Shown in pieces: positions 36,750 to 45,960 of a stretch of 64,000 nucleotides of DNA. The stretch covers positions 361,574 to 425,573 of the forward strand of contig NZ_BSTQ01000006.1 of the NCBI RefSeq assembly GCF_030269605.1, written 5' to 3'. This DNA is from Lentzea sp. NBRC 105346 (GTDB taxonomy: Bacteria; Actinomycetota; Actinomycetes; Mycobacteriales; Pseudonocardiaceae). The position numbers and the translations under genes are program-made. The first letter of the stretch is position 1. Every line of letters begins with the position of its first letter. The notes beneath the pieces are model-generated. The model saw only the letters and a list, made by a program, of their open reading frames with translations, did no database searches and was not told the origin of the DNA.

Positions 36750-36765
36750 CCTGACCTGACCTGAC
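36746..36765. repeat. (CTGAC)4 tandem repeat
   Basis: Four exact CTGAC units; the first contains the TGA stop of the NmrA-like gene. Copy-number change would not alter the protein, because every frame reaches this stop first. The 190 bp up to the next gene also has a doubled GGCGTTCGTTG at about 36815-36840 and nothing else I can support. Confidence 0.7.
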
Positions 36766-36959
36766 CGGGGCGAGGGCGGTAGCTGACGTGATTCTTTGCT
36801 TGCGCGTCCGCGGCGCCGGCGTTCGTTGACGGCGTTCGTTGGCGGGGCGCATCGCGATCTTGGCGGGGTGGCCTCCCCCGCGGATTTCGTGGCTCGGTCG
36901 CGTCGTGTTCCTTCGTCAGAAGTGTTTGAAAATCAAGGAATCGGGCAAACAACCCGTTC

Positions 36960-38342
36960 GTGGGCTTACTGGACGTACTCGACGCCCGGCTCGGCGACGG
37001 GCTGGAGAACGTGTTGTGCGCGCACCACAAGCGCCGCCTGCGCAAGCTCGGCTGGGCTGACGCGTTCGGCGGCACCGGCTGGTTCTCGCCCCGGCGCCCG
37101 GTGCGGCAGGGCAACCGGATGCGCGTCCTGCTCGACGGGCACGAGGCGTTGCCGCAGATCGCGGACGCCATCGAGCACGCGAGGAAGTACGTGCACATCG
37201 CGAACTGGCACGCCAGCCCGGACTTCCGGCTCACACGCGAGCCCGCCGCGCCGCAGTTGCGCGAGTTGCTCGACGCCGCCGCGGAGCGGGTGCCGGTGCG
37301 GGTCCTGTTGTGGGCCGGGCCGCCGGTGCCGATCTTCGAGCCCACCCGTGAACGCGCGCGGAATGCGCAGAAAGCCTTCATGGCCAACGGTGGCGTGAAG
37401 TGTGTGTTGGATGCGCGTGAGCGCACTTTTCACTGCCACCACGAGAAGATCGTCGTGATCGATGACGAGATCGCGTTCGTCGGCGGCGTGGATTTGACGG
37501 CTGTGGAAGGCGATCGGCACGACAGTCGTGAGCATCCGCCGACGCGGCCGATGGGGTGGCATGATCACGCCAGCCGGGTTGAGGGGCCGGTGGTCGCGGA
37601 CGTCGCCGAACACTTTCGGCAGCGGTGGATGGAGATCGCGCACGAGTGGCTGCCCGAGCCGCGAGTGCCGGAACCCGTTGGTACTACTGCGATTCAGGTC
37701 GTTCGCACCATTCCCGAGAGGACCTACGACTTCGCGCCGCGCGGCGAGTTCAGCCTGCTCGACGCGCACGTCAAGGCGTTGCGCAGCGCGAAACGCTTGG
37801 TATACCTGGAAAACCAGTTCCTGTGGTCGCCCGAGATCACCGAGATCCTGATCGACAAGCTGCGATACCCGCCGGACGACAGGTTTCGCGTCGTGCTCGT
37901 GTTGCCGCGCAAACCTAGCAACGGCGCGGACACCACGCGCGGTCAGCTCGGCCGGCTCATCGACGCCGACGACGGCGGGCGGCGGCTTGTCGCGGCGACG
38001 CCGACCAGTGACGAGACGCCGGTGTACGTGCACGCCAAGCTCGGCGTTGTCGATGATCGCTGGCTGACCGTCGGCAGCGCGAACCTCAACGAGCACTCGC
38101 TGTTCAACGACACCGAGGTCAACGTCGTCACCGACGACCCGGAGGTCGCTCGCGACGCGCGGCTGCGGCTGTGGCGTGAGCACCTGCAGCGCGACGACGT
38201 CGACGGCGACCCCGCGGACGTCGTCGACAAGCTGTGGCGGCCGGCCCTCGAGCGGCCGGGTCGGCTGACGAAGCTGCCTGGCGTGTCGCGGCGGGCGGGA
38301 AGGTTGCAAGGACCACTGCGCGGACTGCTCGTCGACGGCTAG
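36960..38342 (+). CDS. phospholipase D-family protein
   Basis: A 460-residue protein with two HKD motifs: HHEKIVVIDDEIAFVGG (about 160-177) and VHAKLGVVDDRWLTVGS (about 360-376). It is similar to bacterial PLD/cardiolipin synthase-like proteins. There is no signal peptide or clear membrane segment. It hydrolyses or transfers phosphodiesters; the substrate is unknown. It starts with GTG at 36960; it is followed 10 bp later by the VOC gene. Confidence 0.9.
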   Translation: MGLLDVLDARLGDGLENVLCAHHKRRLRKLGWADAFGGTGWFSPRRPVRQGNRMRVLLDGHEALPQIADAIEHARKYVHIANWHASPDFRLTREPAAPQLRELLDAAAERVPVRVLLWAGPPVPIFEPTRERARNAQKAFMANGGVKCVLDARERTFHCHHEKIVVIDDEIAFVGGVDLTAVEGDRHDSREHPPTRPMGWHDHASRVEGPVVADVAEHFRQRWMEIAHEWLPEPRVPEPVGTTAIQVVRTIPERTYDFAPRGEFSLLDAHVKALRSAKRLVYLENQFLWSPEITEILIDKLRYPPDDRFRVVLVLPRKPSNGADTTRGQLGRLIDADDGGRRLVAATPTSDETPVYVHAKLGVVDDRWLTVGSANLNEHSLFNDTEVNVVTDDPEVARDARLRLWREHLQRDDVDGDPADVVDKLWRPALERPGRLTKLPGVSRRAGRLQGPLRGLLVDG

Positions 38343-38352
38343 CCTCGGTCGC

Positions 38353-38937
38353 GTGGCCAACGAGGTGACAGTTCCGCTGCTGCCCTGTCCCGACATCGAC
38401 GAGATCACCGACTTCTACCGCGCGCTCGGCTTCACCCCGACCTACCGGCAGAGCAGGCCCAACCCGTACGTCGCGCTGCAGCGCGACGACATCAACCTGC
38501 ACTTTTTCGGCATGCCGCGCTTCGACCCGGCACAGTCCTACGGCTCCTGCCTCGTCATCGTGGACGACACCCAGGAGCTCTACGAGGCGTTCGCGCAGGG
38601 TATGCGCGCCGAGTTCGGCAAGGTCCTCGTGGCCGGCATCCCGCGGATGACCCGCCCGCGGCCGGGGCGCGGGTTCAGCGTCGTCGACCCCGGCGGCAAC
38701 TGGATCCGGATCGTCAAGGCCGAGGAGAAGGAAGAAGAGGAGCCGACGAGCAAGCTCGCCCAGGCGTTGCAGAACGCTGAGGCGCTGGCCAACGGCAAGG
38801 GCGATGACAAGCAGGCGCTCAAGATCCTCGACGGCGCGCTCAAACGGGAGGCCGACGCGCCGACCGCGGACCGGGCGAAGGCGCTCGAGTTCCGCGCCGA
38901 GCTCGTCGAACGGCTGTCAGGCGCCGAACTCGATTGA
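38353..38937 (+). CDS. VOC-family (glyoxalase/bleomycin resistance) protein
   Basis: A 194-residue protein. The first ~125 residues form a VOC domain (VPLLPCPDIDEITDFYRALG, HFFGMPRFDP, FSVVDPGGNWIRIV). The last ~65 are a helical, highly charged extension (EEKEEEEP, then a TPR-like LAQALQNAEALANG region) not typical for the family. It may be a binding or resistance protein. The GTG start follows the PLD gene; its 3' end overlaps the convergent ABC-2 permease gene by 21 bp. Confidence 0.85.
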   Translation: MANEVTVPLLPCPDIDEITDFYRALGFTPTYRQSRPNPYVALQRDDINLHFFGMPRFDPAQSYGSCLVIVDDTQELYEAFAQGMRAEFGKVLVAGIPRMTRPRPGRGFSVVDPGGNWIRIVKAEEKEEEEPTSKLAQALQNAEALANGKGDDKQALKILDGALKREADAPTADRAKALEFRAELVERLSGAELD

Positions 38938-39702
38938 GCCGTCACGCCGGCCGCGCCTCACCATGCGGTTGAACCCGACGGCGGCCAGTGCGAACCACGC
39001 CGCGCCCACCAGGAGCTCCAGCACCACCTGCGTCACCACGGTCGACGCCGGGCCGTTCGCGATCAGCGCCCGCATCGCGGTCAGGCCGTGCGTCATGGGC
39101 AGGAACGACACGACGCGGCGCACCCAGTCCGGCCAGAAGTCCGTGGGCACGTTGACCCCGCAGAACGTCATCAGCGTCAGGTAGCTGATGTTCAACGCCA
39201 GCCACCGCGCCGCCGGGAAGCCCAGCACGAACGACGCCACGCACGCGCCGTAGCAGTAGCACGACAGGCCGACCGCGGTGATCAGCACCGGCACCAGAAG
39301 CGCCTGCGGCCACGGTAGGTGCACGCCGAACAACGGCGGCAGCACCAGGAACGCCGTCACGGACGCGACCACCCCGGACACCAGGTGGATCAGCCCGCGC
39401 CCCAGGTAGATCGTCAGGTGCGTGGACGGCGCGGCCACCATCAGTGACAACGTGCCCGAACGGCGTTCGCCGATCGCCAGCAGGATCACTACGCAGGCGT
39501 CGATCGCCATGATCGCCACGGCGTTGCCGACCAGCAGGTAGTCGACCGAGCCGATCATGCGGCCGATCAACGCGTAGAAGCACACCTGGATCAGCAGTCG
39601 CGACAGCCACGTGAACGTCCACGTCTTCCACGTGTAGAACGCCGTGAACTCGGCCCACGACGCGATCGCCGAGTGCTTCAGGACGCGGAGTTGATCACGC
39701 AT
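38917..39702 (-). CDS. ABC-2 type permease
   Basis: A 261-residue membrane protein with six helices, one of two permease subunits of an ABC-2 exporter encoded with the ATPase at 40463-41401. The sequence SCYCYGACVASFVLGF and the terminal cytoplasmic RMVRRGRRDG fit. The ATG at 39702 overlaps the stop of the other permease gene. The exported compound is unknown; the layout resembles drug/viologen-type exporters. Confidence 0.87.
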   Translation of the reverse strand: MRDQLRVLKHSAIASWAEFTAFYTWKTWTFTWLSRLLIQVCFYALIGRMIGSVDYLLVGNAVAIMAIDACVVILLAIGERRSGTLSLMVAAPSTHLTIYLGRGLIHLVSGVVASVTAFLVLPPLFGVHLPWPQALLVPVLITAVGLSCYCYGACVASFVLGFPAARWLALNISYLTLMTFCGVNVPTDFWPDWVRRVVSFLPMTHGLTAMRALIANGPASTVVTQVVLELLVGAAWFALAAVGFNRMVRRGRRDGSIEFGA

Positions 39703-40462
39703 AGGTCCACGCCCCCTGCTCACGCGCGCGACGCAGCACGGCGCTCAGCAGAACCCGGCCGCCCACCAGGCCGGTCGCGCCCAGCCCGATGATCACCAGC
39801 AGCCGCCAGCCGGCGTTCGGCACCGAAGCCGCGGCCAGCGAGTCGCGCATCAGATCGGCCGACCAGGACAGGAAAACCAAGCGGGACAACGGTTCCAGGA
39901 AATCCGGTAGGTACGAGACCGGCACCATTACGCCGGACAGGATGTAGATCGGAAAACTCAGGAAGTTGCCGTACACGGCGCTGTTGCGGCTCAGCATCAT
40001 CGCCGCCGCGTACAGCATGCTCGTGCCGCCCATGGCGAAGATCGACGCGAGCATGGTCGCGGCGAAGAGCCACGGGTGGTGCACGACCGGCGTGACGTCG
40101 AAGAAAGCCTAGCCCAGCAACCAGGTCTCGCCGAGCGGGATCACGCCCAGGCCCATCACCGCCATGATTCGTCCGAAGTAGACGGAGTGCATCTCGGTCG
40201 GAGCGGCCAGCGACGGGTTGAGCGTTCCGACCCAGCGTTCCGACTCGATCACCTCGCCGGCCAGGCCGATCGAGAAACCCCACAGGCCGATCAGCGCGGG
40301 CGCGAGCAGGGCGTTCGTGACGAGGTCCGGGCGGATCGCGTGGATCACCACGGACAGCATGATCACCGCGGTGAACGGGATCGTGCACAACGTCAGCAGG
40401 TCGTCGGGCTGCCGCCGGATCAGCCAGAACTGGATCCGCACGCCCGCGAGGAACGCGCGCAC
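39695..40462 (-). pseudogene. ABC-2 permease gene with in-frame TAG
   Basis: A 255-codon permease gene in one reading frame interrupted by a single TAG at 40109-40111. The first part begins at GTG 40462 (MRAFLAGVRIQF) and ends GVIPLGETWLLG. The frame continues without shift as AFFDVTPVVHHPWLF to the end at 39695. Both halves have membrane segments and normal codon use, so the stop looks recent, or it is a sequencing error or a readthrough site. If translated only to the TAG, the exporter would lack half of one subunit. A restart at the GTG at 40084 is possible. Confidence 0.75.
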
Positions 40463-41401
40463 TCAGACCTCCATGCCGCGGGCGCCGATGAGGTCGAGGT
40501 AGACGTCCTCCAGCGTCGGCGGCACGGCACGAACGCTGCGGACGCCGTTGTCCAGCAGGAAGTCGATGACGCGTCGCGCCGAGGCATCGCCATCGGTCTT
40601 GATCCTGACGAAGCCGGCGCGCGACTCGACGGCGACGACTCCGGGCAGGTGCGTGACGTCGGCCGTCGTCTCGGCCTCGACCCACCGGTGCAGCGACGAC
40701 ATCTGCGCGAGCCCGCGTGGCGACTCGGTCGCGATCACGCGGCCCTTGTCGATCAACGTGACGCGGTCGCACACCTCCTCGGCCTCGTCCATGTCGTGCG
40801 TCGTGATCAGGATCGTGCGGCCCTCTTCGCGCAGCTCACCGATCAGGCGGCGGAAGTCGTGCGCGGCCACCGGGTCCATGCCGATCGTCGGCTCGTCGAA
40901 CAGGATCAGCTTCGGATCACCGATCAGCCCGCGCGCCAGGTGCAGCCGCTGCTTCATGCCCCGCGAGAACGTCTCGACGAGGTCATCGGCCTTGGCGGTC
41001 AACCCGAGCCTGGCCAGCAGCTCGGACGCCCGGTGGTCGCCCTCGGCGTCCGTCAGCTTGTAGAGCGCCGCCCAGTACCGCAGGTTCTGCCGCGCGCTGA
41101 GCTTCCAGTACAGACCGTGCTCGCCGCCGAACACGATGCCGATCCGCCGCCGCACCTCGTGCGCGTCCGCGACGACGTCGTACCCGAGCACCTCGGCCGT
41201 GCCGCTGCTCGGCAGGAGGATCGTGGAGAGGATCTTGCACAGCGTGGTCTTGCCCGCGCCGTTCGGGCCGAGCAGGCCGTGCACCTCGCCGTCCGGGATC
41301 TCCAGGGTCAGGCCGTCCAGCGCGGTCACTTCCGGGCCTTTCGGCCGCCAGCCCTTGCCCTTGCGGAAACTCCTGGTCAGGTCGATGACCCGTACGCCCA
41401 T
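40463..41401 (-). CDS. ABC exporter ATP-binding protein
   Basis: A 312-residue ATPase: Walker A GPNGAGKTT (about 46-54), signature region FSRGMKQR, Walker B LILFDEPTIGMDP, and H-loop ITTHDMDEA. The C-terminal 80 residues are the extension common in ABC-2 exporters of the DrrA type. The ATG at 41401 (GGGGG 5 bases upstream) is preferred over the GTG two codons earlier. It drives the two permeases downstream (adjacent TGA/GTG). Confidence 0.93.
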   Translation of the reverse strand: MGVRVIDLTRSFRKGKGWRPKGPEVTALDGLTLEIPDGEVHGLLGPNGAGKTTLCKILSTILLPSSGTAEVLGYDVVADAHEVRRRIGIVFGGEHGLYWKLSARQNLRYWAALYKLTDAEGDHRASELLARLGLTAKADDLVETFSRGMKQRLHLARGLIGDPKLILFDEPTIGMDPVAAHDFRRLIGELREEGRTILITTHDMDEAEEVCDRVTLIDKGRVIATESPRGLAQMSSLHRWVEAETTADVTHLPGVVAVESRAGFVRIKTDGDASARRVIDFLLDNGVRSVRAVPPTLEDVYLDLIGARGMEV

Positions 41402-41864
41402 GTCCACCCCCAGTGGTCGGCTACGACCCTACCGGTGTTCGCCGGTCCGATAGCGGATGCCTATCGACTTATGGAATCCGTAAATGTCGTACCTGGGCGA
41501 ATTAGAAATTGAAGGTTGGTTGGGGGATAGTGGCGATGCGGGCCGTGTGACAGCAGGCTAATTCATAGCCTGCCTATACATCCCGAGACAAGGGGTCGGA
41601 AGTGAGTATGGATTCAGATCAACAGCGGACATCGAGTCCTCGATTGCCTGTCGTTGTCCTAGATCTGTTCTCCGTGTCGCTGCCTGGGTTTTTACCCGCG
41701 CGATAGTCGCCGTTGTCTCGGTGCTGTCCGTGGTGGTGCCAATGGGTACCGCTGCGGTAAGCCGTCACACGCTCCAAGGGAGGAAGCACCGCCCCGAGTC
41801 CATGCATAGCGCCGAGGCAACGGCGGCCAATCCGTGACGGTCAGTTCTCGGACGTGCGCTCTGA
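41402..41864. other. 463-bp gap with lower GC; inverted repeat and tiny frame
   Basis: There is no gene of usual size. The stretch is visibly more AT-rich than its neighbours. It holds an inverted repeat GCAGGCT/AGCCTGC (41553-41559 with 41567-41573, 7-base spacer) just before a TATACA box (41575-41580). A 34-codon frame follows from GTG 41602 (or ATG 41608) to 41706 that contains a TTA codon and has a GGAAG or AAGGGG upstream. I cannot say whether it is translated. The gap may be the promoter and leader of the gene at 41865, or a relic. Confidence 0.5.
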
Positions 41865-42308
41865 ATGGGCATTGCACAACTGCATGTCAAGATCGCCTTG
41901 TCGGCGGACGGCCAGTTGGCGTCCTGGTATGAGGTGGTGATGACGCTTGCGCCGAAGTTGACCTGGCCGAGCTTGATCGCCGTCGTGCTGATCATCCTTG
42001 CGCGGTCGGGGCAGCTGAGGCCTTTGGTGGCTGCGATCTGCAAGCTGATCACTGTTCCGTTGCAGATTCTGCAGACAGGCATCGAAAGGCGGTCGAAACA
42101 CGGTGCCGTGAGACGCGATTCTCGTTTTCAGCTTAGGCGTGCCAGGAAGGTTATGAAGAATCCCGAGCTCAAGGCGGCTCTGAGGTTCGTCAAAGAACTC
42201 GACGACGCCACGTCGCCGGATCGTTCGACCGACCTGCGGGTGGTGAACCTTGATGACGCTCGCGCCGATCGTCAGGACGCCTCTGGTGAGTCCAGCGGAT
42301 CCGCCTAG
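41865..42308 (+). CDS. hypothetical protein with one membrane segment
   Basis: A 147-residue protein with no recognised family. A hydrophobic stretch (WPSLIAVVLIILARSGQLRP, about 33-50, then a second one LVAAICKLITVPLQIL) is followed by a basic, soluble C-terminus rich in Arg, Lys and Asp. The start is uncertain: ATG 41865 has no good site, while ATG 41940 follows GAGGTGG. Codon use is less GC-biased than usual at the 5' end. It is convergent with dinG. Confidence 0.5.
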   Translation: MGIAQLHVKIALSADGQLASWYEVVMTLAPKLTWPSLIAVVLIILARSGQLRPLVAAICKLITVPLQILQTGIERRSKHGAVRRDSRFQLRRARKVMKNPELKAALRFVKELDDATSPDRSTDLRVVNLDDARADRQDASGESSGSA

Positions 42309-42416
42309 TCTTCGTGCACCTGCGGTGCGGTCGATGCCGCATGGCCGGAGGGATCTGCTTCCCGAAGGCGGTCTCGTCCGGACCGCAGGTGTTTTGGCGG
42401 AATCGGGCGCCAGCCG

Positions 42417-44420
42417 TCAGGCGGTGACCGACGCGTCGAGGCGTTTCAGGGCCGCTCGCACCACCTCCGGGTCGTAGGTCGTCCAGAACGGCGGCAGGGA
42501 GGCGCGCAGGAAGCCGCCGTACCGCGCGGTCGCGAGGCGTGGGTCGAGGATTGCGACCACGCCCTTGTCGGACATCGATCTGAGTAGGCGGCCGGCGCCC
42601 TGGGCGAGGAGCAGTGCGGCGTGCGTGGCGGCGACGCTGAGGAAACCGTTGCCACCACGGGCGTTCACGGCTTTCTGGCGGGCTGAGGCCAGCGGGTCGT
42701 CCGGGCGCGGGAACGGGATGCGGTCCATGATCACGAGTTGCAGGGACGGGCCTGGGACGTCGACGCCCTGCCAGAGGGACAGGGTGCCGAACAGGCACGT
42801 GCGCTCGTCCTCCGCGAACTTCTTGACCAGCAGGCCCGTCGAGTCGTCGCCCTGGCAGAGGATCGGGTAGTCCAGCTTGTCGCGCAGGGCTTCCGTCGCG
42901 GCCTTCGCCGCTCTGGTGGACGAGAACAGGCCCAGGGCGCGGCCGCCCGCGGCGTTGACGAGGCCTTCGATCTCGTCCAAATAGGACGGCGGCAGGCCGT
43001 CGCGGCCCGGTGGGGGCAGGTGGCGTGCGACGTACAGGATGCCGCTGGTGCCGTGGGCGAACGGAGAGCCGACGTCGAGGCCCGTCCACTTCGGACCGTC
43101 GATCTCCTTGTCGGTCGCGGCGCCGTCGATCTTCTGGACCTGCGACGACGCGGGCAGGCCCCATTGGCGCGCCATGGTGTCGAACGCGCCGCCCAGGGTG
43201 AGGGTCGCCGACGTCAGGATCGTGGTGCGTTTGCCGAACAGGCGTTCCCGGAGCAGACCGCCCACGCCCAGCGGGGCGACTCGGAGCGACGGCGTGCTCT
43301 TGTTGAAGTCGCCGGACACCCAGATGACGTCGCGTTCCTCGTCGAACGCCTCCAGCATGCGGACCGCGCAGTCGTGGACCTCGTCCAGGGACGACATCGC
43401 GAGCTTGCGGGACGTCGCGCCCTCGACGTCCTCCTTGCGTTCCGGACCCAGCGCGCTGATGCACATGTGCGCGGCGTCGCGGGTCGCGGCCAAGGCGCCG
43501 GCCAGCGCCCTTGGCATCGCGTCGAGGCGGCCCGCGGGCATGTCCTCGAGGATCATCGCCAGGCCGTCGCTCGCCTCCGCCAGGCGGTCCGCGACGTCCT
43601 GGTCGATCAGGCGGCCGCAGCGTCTCGCCGCCGTGGCGACCAGCGGTCCGCTGAGTTCCTCCGTCGCCACCGACGTCACGCGGTCCACCAGGTCGTGGGC
43701 CTCGTCGATCACGGCCACGTCGTGGTCCGGCAGGACCTGGTAGCCCTCCAGGGCGTCGATCGCGAGCATCGCGTGGTTGGTCACCACCACGTCCGCCTTG
43801 CCGGCCTCGGCGCGGGCGCGCTCGGCGAAGCAGTCCGTGCCGATCGGGCATTTGCTGACGCCCAGGCACTCCTTCGCGGTGACGCTGACCTGCCGCCACG
43901 CCTGCTCGCTGACACCGGGCACGAGCTCGTCGCGGTCGCCGGTCTCGGTGTCCGACGACCACTCGTGCAGCCGTTTCACCTCACGGCCCAGCCGGGACAC
44001 CGTGAACGGGTCGAACAAGGCCGCGTCGTCCGGCTCCTCCGGGGCACCGCTGTGCACCCGGTGCATGCACAGGTAGTTGCGGCGGCCCTTCAGGATCGCG
44101 AACGTCGGCTCCCGGCCGAGTTCTTTCTCGAGTGCCTTGGCGAGTCGCGGAAGGTCGCGGTCGACGAGCTGGCGTTGCAGGGCGATGGTCGCGGTGGAGA
44201 CGACCACGGTCTCGTCCTCGGCCACCGCGTGCCGGATCGCGGGGACGAGGTACGCGAGGGACTTGCCGGTGCCGGTTCCCGCCTGTACGGCCAGGTGCTC
44301 GCCCGTGCGGATGGCGCGGTCCACCGCCTCGGCCATCTCGACCTGGCCGGGGCGTTCGGCTCCACCCACGGCTTCGACCGCGGTGTGGAGGAGGCTGGTT
44401 GTCGGGGGGAGTTCCGGCAC
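42417..44420 (-). CDS. dinG: DinG-type ATP-dependent DNA helicase
   Basis: A 667-residue XPD/DinG family helicase. It shows Walker A AGTGTGKSLAY (about 43-53), four iron-sulfur cysteines (YLCMH, then KECLGVSKCPIGTDCF), DEAH box VIDEAHDL, motif III-type ILTSATLTLGG, and a motif VI region GAGRLLRS. It unwinds 5'-to-3' DNA or R-loops in repair. In Mycobacterium tuberculosis the equivalent gene is next to pncB1 (Rv1329c/Rv1330c); here about 9 kb of other DNA lies between them. Confidence 0.94.
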   Translation of the reverse strand: MPELPPTTSLLHTAVEAVGGAERPGQVEMAEAVDRAIRTGEHLAVQAGTGTGKSLAYLVPAIRHAVAEDETVVVSTATIALQRQLVDRDLPRLAKALEKELGREPTFAILKGRRNYLCMHRVHSGAPEEPDDAALFDPFTVSRLGREVKRLHEWSSDTETGDRDELVPGVSEQAWRQVSVTAKECLGVSKCPIGTDCFAERARAEAGKADVVVTNHAMLAIDALEGYQVLPDHDVAVIDEAHDLVDRVTSVATEELSGPLVATAARRCGRLIDQDVADRLAEASDGLAMILEDMPAGRLDAMPRALAGALAATRDAAHMCISALGPERKEDVEGATSRKLAMSSLDEVHDCAVRMLEAFDEERDVIWVSGDFNKSTPSLRVAPLGVGGLLRERLFGKRTTILTSATLTLGGAFDTMARQWGLPASSQVQKIDGAATDKEIDGPKWTGLDVGSPFAHGTSGILYVARHLPPPGRDGLPPSYLDEIEGLVNAAGGRALGLFSSTRAAKAATEALRDKLDYPILCQGDDSTGLLVKKFAEDERTCLFGTLSLWQGVDVPGPSLQLVIMDRIPFPRPDDPLASARQKAVNARGGNGFLSVAATHAALLLAQGAGRLLRSMSDKGVVAILDPRLATARYGGFLRASLPPFWTTYDPEVVRAALKRLDASVTA

Positions 44421-44523
44421 GAGGAGAACCGTACCCGGCGGGTCCGACAGGTTCGGGCGGCACGGCCGGGGTTGTGGACAACTCGGCGGATGTCGGCCTG
44501 CCTGTGGATAACTGAGCCTCGTC

Positions 44524-44606
44524 GGCCCGGAATTGTCGGTGCTTCGTGGCAGAGTTAAAGCAGGGGGACCCCCTAGCGGGGGGACGCCTGCGTGAGCGTG
44601 GTGACG
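44524..44606 (+). repeat. dispersed repeat copy 1
   Basis: GGAATTGTCGGTGC, then TGGCAGAGTTAA, a GC hairpin (GGGGGACCCCC / CCCCCTAGCGGGGGG), then GACGCCTGCGTGAGCG. The same order recurs at 45961-46035. The last 38 bases (44569-44606) recur exactly at 45174-45211. TTGTCGGTG-N8-CAGAGT (44533-44555) is a partial match to the PafBC promoter. A GTG within the element opens a 60-codon frame (44546-44728), but the second copy shifts frame, so coding is unlikely. Confidence 0.75.
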
Positions 44607-44734
44607 CCGCTGCGCGGCGAGGCGAGCGGGCCTGCTTCGTCGGCGCGCTCGTACCGGGAAAGCCGGGTTGGCCGCCGAAGTGGTCCCGATCCGGTCCAGA
44701 CCTGCGTTGTGTGGGTGCGGTGGGCTGAGTTGCG

Positions 44735-45058
44735 TTGTTTTTTATGAGCGCGTGGAAGCCAACCCACCTCATCCCGGCCATGCCCGCAGCCGTTGGTGAC
44801 GACGGCGGTCTTGGACGGCTACGGACCACGACGGCGGCCAGCCGGTTTTCTCGGTACGTCGCGTTGTCGAGCCGCCAGGCGAGGAAACGTGACGTGTCGG
44901 CCGCAGGCGAGTTGATCTCAGGTGTCGAACACCAGGTCAAGAACGACCGGATGTTCACGCTCTCATCGGGCAAATCGGGCACGATCGAGATCGTTGATCT
45001 TCGCGAGGGGAGCATGTGGGACGTCCAGCGTCACAAACTCGCCCCTGGCAAATCGTGA
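44735..45058 (+). CDS. doubtful hypothetical protein between repeats
   Basis: A 107-codon frame with moderate GC bias at third positions, from ATG 44735 (right after TTGTTTTTT) to 45058. The C-terminal part (RMFTLSSGKSGTIEIVDLR) looks protein-like. No family is recognised, there is no ribosome-binding site, and a long opposite frame also exists. It may be a gene remnant caught between two repeat copies. Confidence 0.25.
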   Translation: MFFMSAWKPTHLIPAMPAAVGDDGGLGRLRTTTAASRFSRYVALSSRQARKRDVSAAGELISGVEHQVKNDRMFTLSSGKSGTIEIVDLREGSMWDVQRHKLAPGKS

Positions 45059-45173
45059 GAACGCTCCCAACAGTGATCAAGGAGCCCGCCGAAGCGGAAT
45101 CGCCGGAATCCGGGCACTAGGAGCCCGCGACCGGTAGGCGATGACGAGCCAAACCGACTTTGCTGGAGCCCGG

Positions 45174-45211
45174 CCCCCTAGCGGGGGGACGCCTGCGTGA
45201 GCGTGGTGACG
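45174..45211 (+). repeat. dispersed repeat, partial copy
   Basis: 38 bases identical to the 3' part of copy 1 (44569-44606): CCCCCTAGCGGGGGG then GACGCCTGCGTGAGCG and GTGGTGACG. The 5' promoter-like part is missing. Between the two copies (44607-45173) I see only the doubtful frame above. Confidence 0.8.
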
Positions 45212-45233
45212 GTTGGGCGGCGCGACCGGTGGC

Positions 45234-45283
45234 AGCGAACGTGACGATGGGGGACATAGATGTCCTGGAACGTCACGTTCGCT
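45234..45283. terminator. large hairpin after the DUF1963 gene
   Basis: 13-bp perfect arms AGCGAACGTGACG (45234-45246) and CGTCACGTTCGCT (45271-45283), with a second palindrome GGACAT-AG-ATGTCC inside the loop. It sits 6 bp past the stop of the DUF1963 pseudogene on the minus strand and is probably its terminator. Confidence 0.7.
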
Positions 45284-45289
45284 GGTCGG

Positions 45290-45958
45290 TCAGGTGCATT
45301 GCCAGGTGAAGGACGTGGTGGTGAAGTCGCCTGCGGCCAGGTCGGTGGGCGGGATCATCCAGAACAAGGTGCCCAGGTCGCCCCACCGCATGTCGGCCTC
45401 GCTGTCGCTGTCGAACTGGGCCAGCAGGGTCGTGTGTGCGGTCTCCGCGGCGTCCTGAATCGGGACGGAATGACCGCCGAGCTGGTGGCGTGGTGACGGG
45501 GTCAGCCTCCGCAACGCGCTCACGAAGGCGTCGCCGTTCGCGTGATCGGCCAGGAACGCCTGGTCCGCGTCCGACACGTCGCGGCACGCCTCCCGGAACG
45601 CCGGGTGGGACCAGTCCGGGCCGGTGAAGGTCGGTTTCGCGGTGAGCGGCACGTACTCGTAGGGCTGGATGTCCAGCGGGGTATCGCGTTCCGGCGCGCC
45701 GGACGGGACGTGCAGCACCCGCGCACCGGTGGCGGAGTCCGGGTTCCAGGAGCCCACGGTGGGTGGCACGTACAAGGGATCGTGGTACCCGGCCTCGTCA
45801 TCGAAGTAGAAGAGCAGCAGGGTGCCGCTGTCCGGCAGCGCGATGTCGAGGGTGTTCGGCGGGAGTCGGTCGCAGTCGATCGACGCGACGAAGTTCAGCG
45901 AGCCTTCCCACTCGGGCCAGGCGGTGTCGTCGGGCAGGGCGGGCTTGCCGCCTAGTTG
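45290..45958 (-). pseudogene. 5'-truncated DUF1963 gene
   Basis: 223 codons of a DUF1963 (YwqG-like) protein: LGGKPALPDDTAWPEWEG, NFVASIDCDRLP, LLLFYFDDEAGYHDPLYVPP, and the typical end LLAQFDSDSEADMRWGDLG followed by FWMIPP. The frame is open but has no ATG or GTG start and lacks the usual N-terminal part. Upstream of 45958 the sequence changes at once into dispersed repeat copy 2. A TTG at 45775 could start only a shorter product. The gene was probably cut off by a rearrangement at the repeat. Confidence 0.75.
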
Positions 45959-45960
45959 GG

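Noticed and set aside
36746..36765. Phase-variable repeat
   Set aside because: The stop codon is in the first unit, so unit number cannot change the protein.
40109..40111. Suppression of the TAG by the unusual tRNA-like gene
   Set aside because: No CTA anticodon can be placed in that sequence; linking the two would be speculation.
44546..44728. 60-codon protein starting inside dispersed repeat copy 1
   Set aside because: Copy 2 has a one-base shift and stops after 16 codons, so the frame is not conserved.
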